Assembly: GCA_024734495.1 (NCBI GenBank)
Contig: JALMQS010000132.1
Coordinates: 2,054,789 to 2,118,788, forward strand
Direction: 5' to 3'
DNA: 64,000 bases
From: Forficula auricularia
Taxonomy: Eukaryota > Arthropoda > Insecta > Dermaptera > Forficulidae
Positions 1 through 11,430 of the stretch are shown piece after piece. Each line of letters begins with the position of its first letter. Position 1 is the first letter of the stretch. The notes beneath the pieces are model-generated. The model had not been told where the DNA came from and did no database searches. It saw only the letters and a program-made list of their open reading frames with translations. The translations under genes and the position numbers were made by a program.

Positions 1-1433
1 GTAGACTTTTTCCATGTTTAAGATAGTTTAAGATAAGCTAATTTGAACAACGTATAATAGAAGAATAAAAACTTCTTAAATCTGCACGTGGAAGGTCAAA
101 ACGGGAAGCAAAAGTTTGTAACTAAGTTTCTTTTCAAATGGAATTCCCCCTGGAAAATCATTAAGATTTTATTTTAAATGAACGTTTTAATTTTTAGGAA
201 GTTAATTTTGTATCTGGGTTTCTTTTTATTCGAGAGATAGGGTTTTTATATTATTTACGAGATTTTTTTTTATTTCTCATTATATTCATGAAGATAAAAA
301 TTATGCAACCATTAATGTTAAAAATAATGGTGCCAATAAAATAAATAAATACAAATTCCTACAATATGCCTGAAGTCCAGATTATGGAATAGGATAATAA
401 AACAATAGAAAATGATATTTTCACTAGAAATTAATAATTGGCGATCAAATCATCCAAATAGAATGAGCGGCCATATTTTTGCAAATAGTTTTTAATTATT
501 GTTTACTTTAAACTAATTCTTAATTAGGATGTTTGATATTTTGTTCTTTATAACTTTATTGATTTTTTTTGGACTTTTTGATATTACTTAATAAATTGGG
601 CTTATATGATTTTACTTGAAGATTTCTATATATAATAATAGTACGTTAAATTTTTGTTTAGAAAATTAATAATTATCAAAATTTTCTAAAATAATTATTA
701 AGAAAAAAGTAATTTTAAAAAGTGAATGTTTTCTTTAAATAATAAATTAAGCTTAGGAAAGAAAAGAAAAGATACGAATCTTGAGAACTTTTATATTCAA
801 TTTATTAAATCTTCAATGGCTTTGAATATTCGCTCGTTATATGGATAAACATAATTTTATAACAACAAAAAAGGCGATTTTATCGAATTTTTAGCTCGTT
901 TTTTTTTTATAAACAAATTTATTAGGTGTTAATTAAATCACTTTAATGTTTGTTGGCAATAAAAAAATAAAAATTCCACAAGAGATAAATATCAAGGAAG
1001 TGTTCGAAGGCTCCTTGCTTTTATTCATTTAACTCAGAATTTAATTGAATGTTGGCAAACGTTGTTTCTTTATCTTAGGGGAAACATCTTGGAGTCTGGT
1101 TAACCCGTGTAAAACCAACACAAGCCTACTTCTTTACTTAAATGAAGCATAAGAGAAAATGTTTAAAAGACAGCCAGCTCTTTATCACCGAATCAAAGAG
1201 AGGATTTAGACATTTGATTTTGTTAAATGATTTGCTTAATTCGAAATTAAAAACCGATTCAATCAAATCTTAATTTATGAAAATGGAATTTTATTTTTTA
1301 TTCTTTTTTATTATTTGAAAATGGTAACGTTGTTTTTCCACTAGTGTGTAAAAATAAATATTTGATAACAAATTAATGAATATTTTTATTGTATATAAAA
1401 TAATACAATTCTTAAAGAACAATCACAAGTAGT
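1..1433. other. AT-rich DNA, no gene recognised
   Basis: Very AT-rich sequence with homopolymer A and T runs. No reading frame, splice-flanked exon or repeat family that I recognise. Likely intron or intergenic DNA. Confidence 0.5.
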
Positions 1434-1494
1434 TTTTTAATAATTACCTCTAAGGAAAGCGGTGCAGGTTTTAAGTGAAACATTTTTAATAATT
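1434..1494 (-). mobile_element. Family C solo 3' tail (37 bp) with 12-bp target duplication
   Basis: The 12-mer TTTTTAATAATT occurs at 1434-1445 and 1483-1494. Between them lie only 37 bases (1446-1482) that match the one-sided tail of the family C foldbacks (AAGGAAAGCGGTGCAGG then AAGTGAAACA on the plus strand). No arm is present. I read it as an extreme 5' truncation of a retroposed family C element in minus orientation: only the RNA 3' end was copied into the target. The identity of the tail is seen by comparison with copies at 5221, 8346, 18655 and 30062; the mechanism is inferred. Confidence 0.7.
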
Positions 1495-1539
1495 GAATAG
1501 TAAATATCTAAAAATTATATATAAAATATTCAAAGTTCG

Positions 1540-1631
1540 TTAAATAGAATTATAATATTTTATCCACGGTCCGAGACAATTTTTTTTCTTCAAATGTGGC
1601 CCTTATAAGGCAAAAGGTTGGACACCCCTCC
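1540..1631 (-). mobile_element. Terminal fragment of a hAT-type DNA transposon
   Basis: The minus strand reads GGGGTGTCCAACCTTTTG followed by a 'gggccacattt...agaa...attgtct' stretch. This is the familiar end of hAT elements (CAGGGGTGTCCAA...) found in many animals. Only one end is visible; no partner end or transposase is nearby. Recognition is from memory of the family end sequence. Confidence 0.5.
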
Positions 1632-2193
1632 TCTACTTTATACACAGGGGTATATTGTTATTAATAACAGTAATTTAATGACCCCATTATAAAAGTGATA
1701 TTACACAAAAAATGTAAACTATTTAATTAAAATAAATACACTTGGATCAATTAATTTTTTTTTCTAATTTAATTTTTCATGAACTTAAACAAAAATTAAT
1801 TTAAAAAATTAATCTCTCAAATTAAACATAGAGAGTTTGAGGGTGAGTATTTTAATGAATTGAAAGAAAATTTACTTTGCCTAAAAAATTGTTTTCATTG
1901 AACAATTAATTTTTGGAAAGAATGAAACCCTTTTTTTAAAAAGGGATTGTTTAATTCAATTATGAAAAAATCAACAATTCTATGCGAATAATTAAATAAA
2001 TTTGTTATATCTATATATATAATATTAATATAAAAGTCATGTATTTTATATATTAGCATTATCCCTGTCGTAATTAATTTTTTCATTGTACTCTTCTTTT
2101 TCAGCTTTAACTGTTTACGAGGTTAGAACGCGTTCGTCATATACTAACAGATATCTTTCGCAGATAGCGTGAGTTATCAGCTAAATTTAAGGT
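1632..2193. other. AT-rich DNA, no gene recognised
   Basis: No supported feature. The 63-codon minus-strand open frame at 1895-2086 is low-complexity (Ile/Asn/Tyr/Phe rich) and is expected by chance at this base composition. Confidence 0.5.
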
Positions 2194-2345
2194 AAAAATT
2201 GACTTAATGTGAAACCTACCAAGTATTTTTTATCCCATAATTTTAAAAAATGTTTCACCAAGTACCAACACCAAATTCCTTAAAAACTATTCTTAATGTG
2301 AAACCTACCAAGTATTTTTTATCCAATAATTTTAAAAATTGACTT
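2194..2345 (+). mobile_element. Family C element, direct-tandem form, with 12-bp target duplication
   Basis: AAAAATTGACTT is present at 2194-2205 and 2334-2345 (13 bases if the preceding T is counted). Between them, a piece beginning AATGTGAAACCTACCAAG is followed by the family C tail (ATGTTTCACC...ACCAACACC...CCTTAA) and then by a second copy of the same first piece. The two pieces are therefore in direct order, separated by a tail, rather than inverted as in most copies. This shows that the family can integrate as a tandem as well as a foldback. Confidence 0.65.
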
Positions 2346-4435
2346 GCATCATTTTTTATTATTATGCTAACTTACTTCTATTAAATTAACGAGAGATAAA
2401 CAAACCGCTCATTAACGTTTCATCAAGTTCTTCCTTAGTTTCTTCAGAATAATTATCTGCTTCTAACTCAAGTGAATAAATGAATTAAATTAAAATTTAC
2501 TGAGCCATTTAAGAGGGTTCTTGATTGTTTGTCATTTTTATAAGAAAATTCTAAAATCATTGATGTATTAAATATTTATTCCCGAAATTTGAAATTGATT
2601 ATCTGCTCCATTACCGAGAAATAAATTATTGAAAATTGTCATTTTAACATGGAAGTAAATGGGCTGAGCTTTTAAAAGGACCATAACTTCTATACAAATT
2701 ATACTATATTCAACACTTTTTTACAGATCAATAATACAACATTTATGAAACGAATGACACATTTTTCAATAGATTTGACAGTCTAGTTAATTAGTTATTA
2801 ATAAATGATAAAAAAATAAAAAGTTATTTGGAGCCAACAGAATATAACAAAAGCACTAGTGTAGAATTCCAACTCTATTTCATGAAATTGTTTTTGTGTT
2901 AAATAAATGTTTTTATAATGAGAAAAAATTCATCTCAATAATCTTTTTATTAGTATTATCTTAACAAAGATTTTTAATCGAAATTAACCTCATTATTAAC
3001 AATTTTTTCATTAAGCAGATATTGTCCCTCTGAAGAAATACAAAAGATTTTTTCGGAGATCAACCACATAGATAAGCTGTCCTGAACGCCCTTAAGTCCT
3101 AAATACCAAGAGCATATTTTATTAATCAATAAATAACTTTATTGTGTTTGTATCGTAGAAAGCACCTGAACATATAGATTCGTTAGTCACTCAAGAAATA
3201 GCATGGTTAGTTCTTATATGTTTATTGGACTCAAATAGTTATTGAATTGTTACAGTGGAAATGCTTGGATTCTAATAGAATTGATCAGAGAAATGTAAAA
3301 AAATAATTAAAGAGATTGCAACCATGTTTTCCTACTAAAAAAATGACTATAAACTTTCCTCCTTACAATACAGACACCATGTTTAGATATATCTACAAGT
3401 TTATGATATAAAAGATAAAAGATATCAGGCAAAGCAGTACTTCTTTAAGCTCTCACTCCTTGTTTTTTAAGAATACAAAAAACATTCGTTGGGATGAATT
3501 TTAATTAAATTTGAAAAGAATTTTGAATTATCCAGCTTATGATTCATTTCACTTGAAGAGGACTTCAATCTACAGGTTGCCCATCAATAAAATCTTTATA
3601 TTCTTGAAAAGGCCTCTCAAATAACTCTGAGCCATTTAAGTCAAGAAGAGAACCAAATAAAAGTGATTTAAAAACCATACTATATAATATGAAAATCATT
3701 TTTAAATATTAAATTATTAAAAATAGTATCAATAACCTATCCCCAATCCCCACCTTGATTGTATTTTTTTTGATATTTTGCTACACAATAAATGGTAAAC
3801 AATATTGATTTTTATTACTTCATTATGCATAATGAGAAAAATCTTACATTAATGACATTTGTTTTCCATGAGACTAATTTGCATATAATTTTCTATTTTA
3901 TTTAACTAAACTGTTATTAATGCAACTGGAAAAATACAATATTCAAACAAAGGAAAGTAAATTAAAATCCATTCACTGTCTGTTCTATATATAGAATTGA
4001 TTGTTTTGTTTCCCTACTTGCTCTGTACTACACGTTGTTATAGTTGCACTTATTTGCATAACATGTTTCCCAAACAGCACCTCATTATTAAAAGATCCCC
4101 AAAAATACATTTACAACATTTTGGTTCACCATTCAAAAGGGAATATATAAACAAAATTCAAGGGAATAAATACTATTAATCTACTTCTTCTGAACGTGTT
4201 ATTTTGATTTAATTATAGTGTTTTTTATGCCAGAGGTTGTGAATGGAAAAAGTATTAACGCCATTTCAAAGAATAAGGCAGGTAGTATAAGCATTGTTGA
4301 ATTGATGAAAAAGGATCACATTTTTGTTGCTTAATTAAAATTATTTAAGAAAAAATTAATAAATTGAATTCCAACACAAAGAATGTGTTATCTAATAGAT
4401 ATCCTACATGTAGTTTCTTAGAATAGTTTATGAAT
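2346..4435. other. AT-rich DNA, no gene recognised
   Basis: About 2.1 kb with no recognisable coding exon, RNA gene or repeat family. The open frame at 3997-4179 has no family signature and the composition of its surroundings. Confidence 0.45.
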
Positions 4436-4931
4436 TAAAGAGGTATATAAAGAGAAATAAAGAGGTTGACCTCTGCTTGATGCAAATAAACATACACACA
4501 TATATATCAAATATACATATGTATATATATTATTTATTTGTTTGAGACTATAGTTTCGAAGGCATGGCCTTCATCATCAGTCTTTTTTTAACTCTAAATA
4601 TTATTTTTCATGGAGTCAATATCCACTCGATACTGACCCCATAAAATAATATTTATAATTAAAAAAAGACTGATGATGAAGGCCAAGCCTTCAAAACTAT
4701 AGTCTCACACAAATAAATAATATGTATACATATGTATATTTGATATATATGTGTGTATGTTTATTTGCATCAAGCAGAGGACAACCTCTTTGTTTCTCTT
4801 TGTGAATCAACAACTCTGCTACTCTCGGCAAAATATATATAGCATAAAGCATTATAAAGCAGAGGACATGACATGATTCAACAACTCTGGTACTCTCGGA
4901 AAAATAAAAACTTTTCAATCAAAGAGGTATA
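4436..4931 (+). mobile_element. Family B foldback retroelement
   Basis: AAAGAGGTATA (11 bases; 11/12 as a 12-mer) flanks the element at 4437-4447 and 4921-4931. Two long inverted arms (CTCTGCTTGATGCAAATAAACAT and its complement) meet near 4600-4630. Only the right side has the one-sided tail, ending CTCTCGG..AAAAACTTTTCAAT, so sense is plus. The tail region is partly duplicated: two 'CAACAACTCTG.TACTCTCGG' blocks, near 4808 and 4880. Both arms carry a hammerhead-like core: intact on the minus strand at 4546-4580, and with GAA changed to AAA on the plus strand at 4670-4704. No coding capacity. Confidence 0.75.
4546..4580 (-). ncRNA. Hammerhead-like ribozyme core, family B
   Basis: Reading the minus strand from 4580: CTGATGA, one extra T, stem II GAAGGC/GCCTTC (6 perfect pairs, 3-base loop), GAA, stem III ACTATAGT (self-complementary, starting with A15.1 and ending with U16.1), then C as the cleavage-site base. 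All invariant hammerhead core bases are present; the extra base between A9 and stem II is not in the textbook core. Stem I is short (GA/TC next to the core). Such a short stem III would favour action as a dimer. Activity is inferred, not shown. Confidence 0.6.
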
Positions 4932-5220
4932 TTTATTTATTCATTTATAATTGAAAATTCTAGTCTTTATTTAAAATTTCGTGATTAGAAATTGTGATAC
5001 AGGTTATTTGAATGCCTCTACCATCGTACATTCAGAATGTTTCGTTTTAATTTATTATTTATGTTCGTAAATTCTAGATTTTAAATATTGTTTTGTATGT
5101 CCTATATATGACCTAATATAAGCTATAATTGTGTAAGCTAAATTATTTTGATTTTAAAGAGACTTATTTATCTTTTAATTTTGAAAAAAAAAAGAATGAA
5201 AGTGAAATACTTCTATAAAG

Positions 5221-5420
5221 TTTAGGGAAAGCGGTGTTGGTTTATAGTGAAACATATTAAACACAGGAATTATTTAACAGATTATAGTGGCGTTTCACAA
5301 AGTGGAAATAAAATTAAAAAAATTAAAAAATCTTTTAAATTATTTTGAGATTTTTTAATTTTTTTAATTTTATTTCCACTTTGTGAAATACCACTATAAT
5401 CCGTTAAATAATTCCTGTGT
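5221..5420 (-). mobile_element. Family C foldback retroelement
   Basis: The one-sided tail is at left (5221-5260: TTTAGGGAAAGCGGTGTTGG ... GTGAAACAT). It is followed by two inverted arms of about 70 bases that start ACACAGGAATTATTTAAC and end with its complement at 5420, meeting near 5340. The flanks (ACTTCTATAAAG at left, ACTTCGTTTAAAAG at right) resemble a decayed target duplication, but I do not count it. No ribozyme core lies within these arms, so the arms are 5'-truncated. Confidence 0.65.
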
Positions 5421-6665
5421 AATTACTTCGTTTAAAAGTGGCATGAATATTGTGAAAGAATAATATTTTCTTGATATATTCGGATAACCCTTTTTATGTA
5501 TGAGAAAGAGATGTTTAGCTATCTTAATTTTCTTTAAATTGTTATTATTATTATTTTCATTAATTTTTATTAAAAAATTTCTTATTAAAGAGTCGACAAA
5601 TAATTCTTTACAACATTTTCAAATAATTGTTTTTTTTTATTATTATTAATTTCGATGTTAGATTTAAGAAAGTTTTTATTAGAAAAATATTATCAATGAT
5701 TTAACATGCGCTATATTAAGTAGAAAACTATTTCAGGTTTGAAATCCCATTCAAAAAAACGGTGAGAGAGTATATTAAAATCTACGTAACATGGTCTTTT
5801 TCCCATTTTGACTCCAATTCCACTGCTCAATTACGTTTTTATTTTGGTTATGGGAGAAATTAAAATTTGAGTGGGTGTTTCTTTATAATGGAAATTTTTT
5901 TTGTACTTAAGCAGATTAAAAACAAACAAACAAAAAACTGAAATTATTTTTAAATAAATTAAATTAGACATTGTGGCTTATCTAGGCCATCTTACTCTAC
6001 TTCATTTCGATCACCATTCAATTTAGAATTAAAGAAAAATTAAAAATTTCAAATATTTGATCAAATGTATTTGAACTAATTATTCCATAATAGCTTAAAT
6101 TATAGTAGATATATTAAATAACCTAATTTTTTAGTGTGTCTACTTGTAGTTTATGCACTCTGACCTAATTAATGGAAAATTTGAACTCGTCATCCATATC
6201 ATGGCCATCATTCATCCATGCATTCATCGAACGACCTGAAGAGATATGAAATGGAAAGAGGATTTATTTTGCCTCCCCATGGCAACATTTCATCATTTAT
6301 TTTGCTTGTGGGGCAATGTACCATTTCACTCTCACTCTTCTTTTGCTGAGAACCTGTTTATTGTTTAGACATTAACCTTTAATAAAAAATAAAAAAAAAG
6401 GATGATTACTATTTTACTGAAATATTAACAACTTAACAAAATATATAAATTCAGTTTTATGTTTTTGTGGTCACTATTAATGTTGTTCCTGTTTAATGGC
6501 TTGATCCGCGTTTCCAACGCGCGGTACATATCAACAAGATATCTTTTCTAATTTTCAGACAATGTCGTCCAATATTGATCTATGAAGCTGATTCAAGATC
6601 TGACACTGCGTAAACCAGATAAATATTGGAAGCTACCGAAATGAAGACCTTAAGAATAATTACTA
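5421..6665. other. Intergenic or intronic DNA, no gene recognised
   Basis: AT-rich. 6170-6350 is less biased in composition (contains CCATCATTCATCCATGCATTC and CTCCCCATGGCAAC) and may be unique or regulatory DNA, but nothing specific can be assigned. A 6-bp hairpin CGCGTT/AACGCG lies at about 6508-6522. Confidence 0.4.
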
Positions 6666-6985
6666 TTTTTTTTTTATGAAATTGATGTGAGAAGGAGTTA
6701 CACCAAAAGGGTGTATCCCTTAGAGGCCTGGGTTGCCCCTCCATCGTGAAAAGAAGAAGAAGATGGGATTTTATGGGCTGGGTAGGAGTCGATGGTATCT
6801 TTGGATGTGGGTCTTAAACAGCTGAAAGTTATAAGTCTCAAGGAAGACGGTGGCTGGAAGCGAGTTCCAGTCTCTGGAGGTCATAGGGATAAAGAGTTGG
6901 CGAAAATTAGAAATCGGGATTTCCGAGAATGCTGCGATCTAAATGAAAAAATTAGGAGTAGTCATCCCTTTAGGGGGTGAAGGGA
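6666..6985 (-). mobile_element. 3' end of a LINE (non-LTR retrotransposon)
   Basis: On the minus strand an open frame of 55 codons (6938 to 6771, stop at 6773-6771) ends a typical LINE reverse-transcriptase ORF: FIPMTSRDWNSLPATVF, then a 'QLFKTHIQRYHRLL' tail. The RDWNSLP motif is typical of the C-terminus of jockey/CR1/L2-type ORF2 proteins. A 3' UTR of about 95 bases (with CACCCTTTTGGTGTAACTCC) and a short A tail (T run at 6666-6675 on plus) follow. Related fragments lie at 12223, 25700 and 47020, all on the minus strand. The element is heavily 5'-truncated. Confidence 0.65.
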
Positions 6986-8061
6986 TGTTCAAAAAAACAT
7001 TAAAATGCATTCTCATTGGAACTGAACCAAATAAATCCGAATTAGCTATTCAGAATTATTCAGAGATTGAGTTGGAGTTTAAGGTACTTGTTGAGGTTAA
7101 TAATGTTGGAATACGTGAAAGATAAAAACGAGAAGATAGTTCTAGTCTCTAGAAGTCATAGGAATAAACCAATTGGAGAAGAAATACAATTAAACAGAAA
7201 TTTTTACAAAACCTTTGGAGTGTGTCAATTTGAATTTATTTGAATTTCATTGTCCTGAATGTATAAAAAAGAGATAGATTCTAAAAATTGAGATGCTATG
7301 TTTGTACCACATCGATTATATTTTGAATATTTAGAATTTTAAAGAAACGAAGTTAAATGAATTAAAAGTTATTCGATAAACTTTTAGCTTTATATTTTAA
7401 GACCTTTTAAAAAATTAAAATACATAAATAAATATGTGTAGGTTAATGAACAACTATTCACATTTTCCAAGAATATAGAGAGCTTTTAATATCTTTCAAC
7501 TCGGAAGTAGAAACCGGATAAAAAAAGTTGATGTTCTTCGTTAAATGTAAAAAGCATGATTGAATGACGCAAATAGCTGAATCGATTTTTAATTCAATGA
7601 TTTAGATTTAATTTCAAAACTCTTAGTTCTTAAAGACTAATTATCTACCAATTACTTCTACTTTATTCTAAAAAAGGAGAATTTAAGGTGAGCTCTACTT
7701 AATCGGAATGAATCATCTTTAAATGATTTATATTGAATAAAAAAAAGGAACCAATTAATCTTTTTTAATGAATGAACGTTCAAAGAGTGGCATTTGCTTT
7801 ATATAAAGGCATTATAATCTGAAAAATTATAAGGAGATAAACATCCATTTTTTTAATTAAAAAATTAACAATTTTTGATTTCAAAAGACGACTTATTTTA
7901 AGTTTTATTATTATTATTTTTATTATATTTTTTTATTTTTGTTTCATAGTGTTGTGGAAAAAGGACCAATCTGATTTTTTCCAATAGGGCCAATCTGATT
8001 TTACCCGCTCAAGTTCACCAGTTAATTTGGGGGGGGGGGGGGGGGGAAAATATAAAACAAC
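6986..8061. other. AT-rich DNA with LINE scrap and an 18-base G run
   Basis: About 7130-7185 repeats the 'TTCTAGTCTCTAGAAGTCATAGGAATAAACC' segment of the LINE C-terminus, a second small relic. 8029-8046 is a run of 18 G. Otherwise AT-rich with no gene. Confidence 0.45.
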
Positions 8062-8358
8062 TTAAACATGAAATTAATAAAGTAAAGGGTGTGTAGTTTC
8101 ACAGTGAATGAAATAAAACTCAAAGAGGTTTATACAAACTCAATATATTTCGGATTATTAGTTCATCATAAGGAGTTTACAGTTTTAACCTGTAAACTCC
8201 TGATGATGGACTAATAATCCGAAATATATTGAGTTTGTATAAACCTCTTTGAGTTTTGTTTCATTCACTGTGAAACTACACACCCTTTACTTTATTAATT
8301 AATATCATGTTTCACCTAAAACCTACACCACTTTCCCTAATTAAAATTAAACATGAAA
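8062..8358 (+). mobile_element. Family C foldback retroelement with perfect 12-bp target duplication
   Basis: TTAAACATGAAA flanks at 8062-8073 and 8347-8358. Inverted arms of about 100 bases (AATAAAGTAAAGGGTGTGTAG... and complement) meet near 8190. The tail is at right only (ATGTTTCACCTAAAACC...CACTTTCCCTAA), so sense is plus. The right arm holds a hammerhead-like core at 8200-8230; the left-arm copy has lost a core G. A sister copy without the inverted arm is at 58622-58817. Confidence 0.8.
8200..8230 (+). ncRNA. Hammerhead-like ribozyme core, family C
   Basis: CTGATGA (8200-8206), extra T, stem II GGA/TCC with a 7-base loop, GAA (8221-8223), self-complementary stem III ATATAT, and U at the cleavage position (8230). 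Stem II differs from the GGG/CCC of the copies at 42475 and 62922 by a paired change, which keeps the helix. U is permitted but slow as H17 in known hammerheads. Confidence 0.5.
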
Positions 8359-8474
8359 ATGCAAAAGGTCCAAACTGTTTGGTGCTTGGGATCAAACTGC
8401 TTTTAAATGAATCCAAATATTTTTGAAACTTGTTCAAATTTATATTTCATTTATCTTTTCCCCTAGTATTAATA

Positions 8475-8506
8475 GCCCTTTAGCATAAGAGGCTATGCTA
8501 AAGGGC
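8475..8506. repeat. Perfect 13-bp hairpin
   Basis: GCCCTTTAGCATA (8475-8487), 6-base loop, exact complement (8494-8506). It stands alone in AT-rich DNA and is GC-richer than its flanks. Function unknown. It may be the centre of a very short foldback insertion. Confidence 0.5.
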
Positions 8507-8640
8507 CAAGTACAACACTCTTGAATTTTCATTTTCCTGCAATTAAACACATGATGAGTTAAAATTAAGGATATATAATAAATATTTAACTAATATTTGC
8601 CATTAACAGGTACATAAAAAATCTATAAATTTGCAAAAAA

Positions 8641-8915
8641 ATGAATTGAATATGCAATTTAAAAAAGGGCACATCCCGCATATTTTGACAAATAAACTTT
8701 TTCATATAAATGTAATCCAAAAGTTTCCCTGCACCTACTATGCTCGAAAAAGGCACAACTCTGGTATTAATTTTACTACCCCCAAAAAAATCAATAATAA
8801 ATTTTATACATTTTACACTACTTTAGAAAATAATTAGTTTTTTTTCATTCCATAAATTTTCAATTTTCAGACAAGTGCCCTTTTCGAAATTGCATATTCA
8901 ATTCTATTCGCAATT
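8641..8915. repeat. Foldback with ~35-base arms
   Basis: TGAATTGAATATGCAATTT...GGGCAC at about 8641-8672 is complementary to GTGCCC...AAATTGCATATTCAATTC at about 8874-8903, separated by about 200 bases of AT-rich DNA. The two open frames here (8631-8837 and 8875-9117) are by-products of these repeats and not credible genes. Confidence 0.45.
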
Positions 8916-10407
8916 TTCACTTTTAGTAACATTCTGGAAATTGCAAATTGGCCCTTTTTCGAAAACAGCATCTATATATTCTTATAAATTTATTTATAGC
9001 TACTTTTTCAATTATCTAATATTAAATTATTTTTATAAAATAAACTTTGAGAAATCTAATTTACAAATACCTATCAATTTAGTCAGAACAAACAAATTTT
9101 CTGGTCAAGTTTTTTGATTGGAGTTCTTCTCTTAACGTCAAGCCAATAAACATAAATTTCGTCTTGATAATGAATGTTGATGAGGTTTTATCGAATCTAT
9201 ACCCCTCTGCATTCTTACAGCTGAACTTTTAGTCGATCTTGATGGTCATGAATGGTCTTTAAATGAAAAAGATGCCTCGACATCGAGATTTTGTAACATA
9301 ACAAAATAACTTTCATAAAGGCAAACAAAAACATTCCATCTTAACGGCAAAAGAATGGGTACATGCTCCAGATATCTCTATCGAACAAATCGAATCAAAA
9401 CTCGTATATACAAATTACTAGGAAACCAATCTTTAAGTAGCGTACATTTCCTTTTCCCGTCGATCCTAGATACAAACTTTTCCCTTCGATTGACCCCAAA
9501 GGTCACGGTCATCATCAATATTTGATCGTAACTAGATCAAAAGTGCTCTTATGATCGATTTTCTATTTTAGAGAGAAGATTTTGCAATTTATTGCTAATA
9601 TCCCTCAATTTGAGGATAATTAACATTTAAAATGATACTTTATCATGGATAATCAGATATTTTTAGCATGAACTACTCGTTAAAATTTAAAATTTTATTC
9701 TTAAAATGGAAATTAAAATTGTAATGTGTGACTTTTACATTTGAGTTTTACCTAAATATGTAATTTCCAAGCGTATTGGACTTTGCACATAGACACTCGC
9801 TCCAGCCACCCACATCTTGCTGCTTAGGAAAATGTTAAGCTATGAATTCAAAAGAAGATTTGATACAGCAAAATCCTTTTAGTAGATCTGGCGATAAAGA
9901 GTACTAGATACACCTAAATGAGCCAATATATATTCTTCTCTTTGAAGCTTAATTCTTAAATCTTTTAGTTGCAAAATATCTGATTAACCAGCACCCGGCT
10001 GCTTGACTATTTATTTATAGAATTCATAATTAAATAACAACAAGAGACTGTCTCGGCCGAAAATAAAAAGCAACTTGCAACTAGCCAGGCCTCCATCGTT
10101 TCCATCGGGGCTGCGCTGTATATATTTACATGTCGGAGCATTTGAGTGAGCAATGGATGGCCTCAAGTCACGCATAGATTATGAATGCCTTCTTCTATAG
10201 TCGTGTACAGGGTGTTCCGTCAACCCAAATCGCTAGGGAAAAATGAAAAAACGAGCAAGCGGACCGAATAAATAGATGGCGGTTGCGTTATTTATACGAA
10301 AAAGGTTCGTCTTCACTAAATAAATTCATTAAAAAAAATGAAAAAAAGTTATAAGCTAATTTAATTATTTACTAAGGTAGTTAATGAATAATTCAGATAT
10401 TACTATC
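8916..10407. other. No gene recognised; two compositionally balanced blocks
   Basis: 9120-9560 and 10050-10300 are less AT-rich and non-repetitive; the second includes GGCCTCCATCG, GGGGCTGCGCTG and AGATGGCGGTTGCG. They could be conserved non-coding or regulatory DNA of the host gene; no coding signature was found. 10207 onward (GTACAGGGTGTTCCGTCAACC) resembles a DNA-transposon end. Confidence 0.35.
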
Positions 10408-10592
10408 ATTTAATTGAAATTAAATTGAAAGTTTCTTTTTGCTGAGAGTAGAAGAATTTTTATAAATTAAAGTAGACAATAAAAAAGTGTCTTCTGCTGG
10501 AAAAATCAATTTTTTAATTTATTTATAACGAGATATAGTTTCGAGGGCTTTCCCTCTACTCTCTTTTATTGTCTCCTTTAATTTAATTGAAA
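10408..10592 (-). mobile_element. Family A foldback retroelement with 12-bp target duplication
   Basis: ATTTAATTGAAA is at 10408-10419 and 10581-10592; the exact boundary is ambiguous by two bases because the tail itself starts AAATTGAAAG. The tail is at left (AAATTGAAAGTTTC...GCTGAGAGTAG), so sense is minus. Arms AGTAGACAATAAAAAAGTG and TCTTTTATTGTCTCC fold back. The centre is short and its hammerhead core is lost: only CGAGATATAGTTTCGAGGGC remains of the stem III/stem II region. Confidence 0.7.
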
Positions 10593-10600
10593 ATTTGAAA

Positions 10601-11126
10601 ACAAATTTTAGTTGAACAGTTTTTATTTTCGCGAGAGTAGCAGAGTTATTGATTCATAAAGAGAAACAAAGAGTTTGTTCTCTGCTTGAAGCAAATAAAC
10701 ATGCACACATATATATAAAAAATATAATATATATTACTTATTTGTCTGAGACTAAAGTTTCGAAGGCCTGGCCCCAATCATCAGTCTTATAATTATAAAT
10801 ATTATTTTTCATGGAGTCACGATCGCGTGGATATTGAAATGTTTTTGTTCTTCCTTAGCCGAAAGCCAGTTAGAATTAAAATTTAGGATATTGAAAATTT
10901 TAATTCTAACTGGCTTTCGGATAAAGAAGAATAAAAAATTTCAATATCCACGCGAAACTGACCCCATGAAAAATAATATTTATAATTAGATGAGATATAT
11001 TTATACTATAAAACGATAGTCTCAAACAAATAAATAATATACATATATGTATATTTTTGATATATATGTGGCATGTTTAATTGCATCAAGCAGAGGACAT
11101 CTTTGTTTCTCTTTACAAATTTTAGT
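10601..11126 (-). mobile_element. Family B foldback retroelement with perfect 12-bp target duplication
   Basis: ACAAATTTTAGT flanks at 10601-10612 and 11115-11126. The tail is at left (GAACAGTTTTTATTTTCGCGAGAGTAGCAG), so sense is minus. Inverted arms contain CTCTGCTTGA.GCAAATAAACATG and, towards the centre, a long GC-moderate palindrome (GAAAGCCAGTTAGAATTAAAA and complement, about 10860-10920). The ribozyme region at 10749-10785 (minus) keeps CTGATGA and GAAAC, but stem II is disrupted. It lies directly beside the family A copy ending at 10592. Confidence 0.75.
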
Positions 11127-11157
11127 GATTTAAAATAAAAAATTAGGCACGGAAATT

Positions 11158-11430
11158 AATTAAAGTATAGACAAATTGATTTTTTAAACTGAAAGTTTCA
11201 ATTATTTTGATAAGCAATTTGAACCGCGAAAGTTAAATAATATGATAAATACCATATATATGAATCTATATATATTTATACTATATATAAACAATTTCCT
11301 ATGTTAATTCTACATTAAGAAAATTATTTTATTATTTTTGAAAAGGAAAAATAAATAGAGCATCCGACGGGTTTCGAACCCGTGTCTCTCTCCTTTACGC
11401 GAAGAGCGGCTTAACGTCAATTAAAGTATA
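11158..11430 (-). mobile_element. Family F (tRNA-like) retroelement with perfect 12-bp target duplication
   Basis: AATTAAAGTATA flanks at 11158-11169 and 11419-11430. The tail is at left (about 11170-11215), so sense is minus. The single arm matches the left arm of the family F foldback at 59128-59541. On minus, near 11360-11415, it carries a T-arm-like ACGGG/CCCGT hairpin with TTCGAAA loop (B-box GGTTCGAAACC) preceded by GCTCTTCGCGTAAAGGAGAG. The element breaks off within the tRNA-like part, so the inverted arm is missing. Confidence 0.65.

Noticed and set aside
4697..4918. 73-codon minus-strand open frame as a gene
   Set aside because: Lies entirely inside a family B arm and tail, low complexity.
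4436..4931. Family B as an ordinary MITE with terminal inverted repeats
   Set aside because: The tail is present at one end only in every copy, ends are truncated on the other side, and duplications are about 12 bases; this fits retroposition better.
8875..9117. 80-codon frame as a gene
   Set aside because: Lys/Phe/Tyr/Ile-rich, arises from a foldback arm and AT-rich flank.
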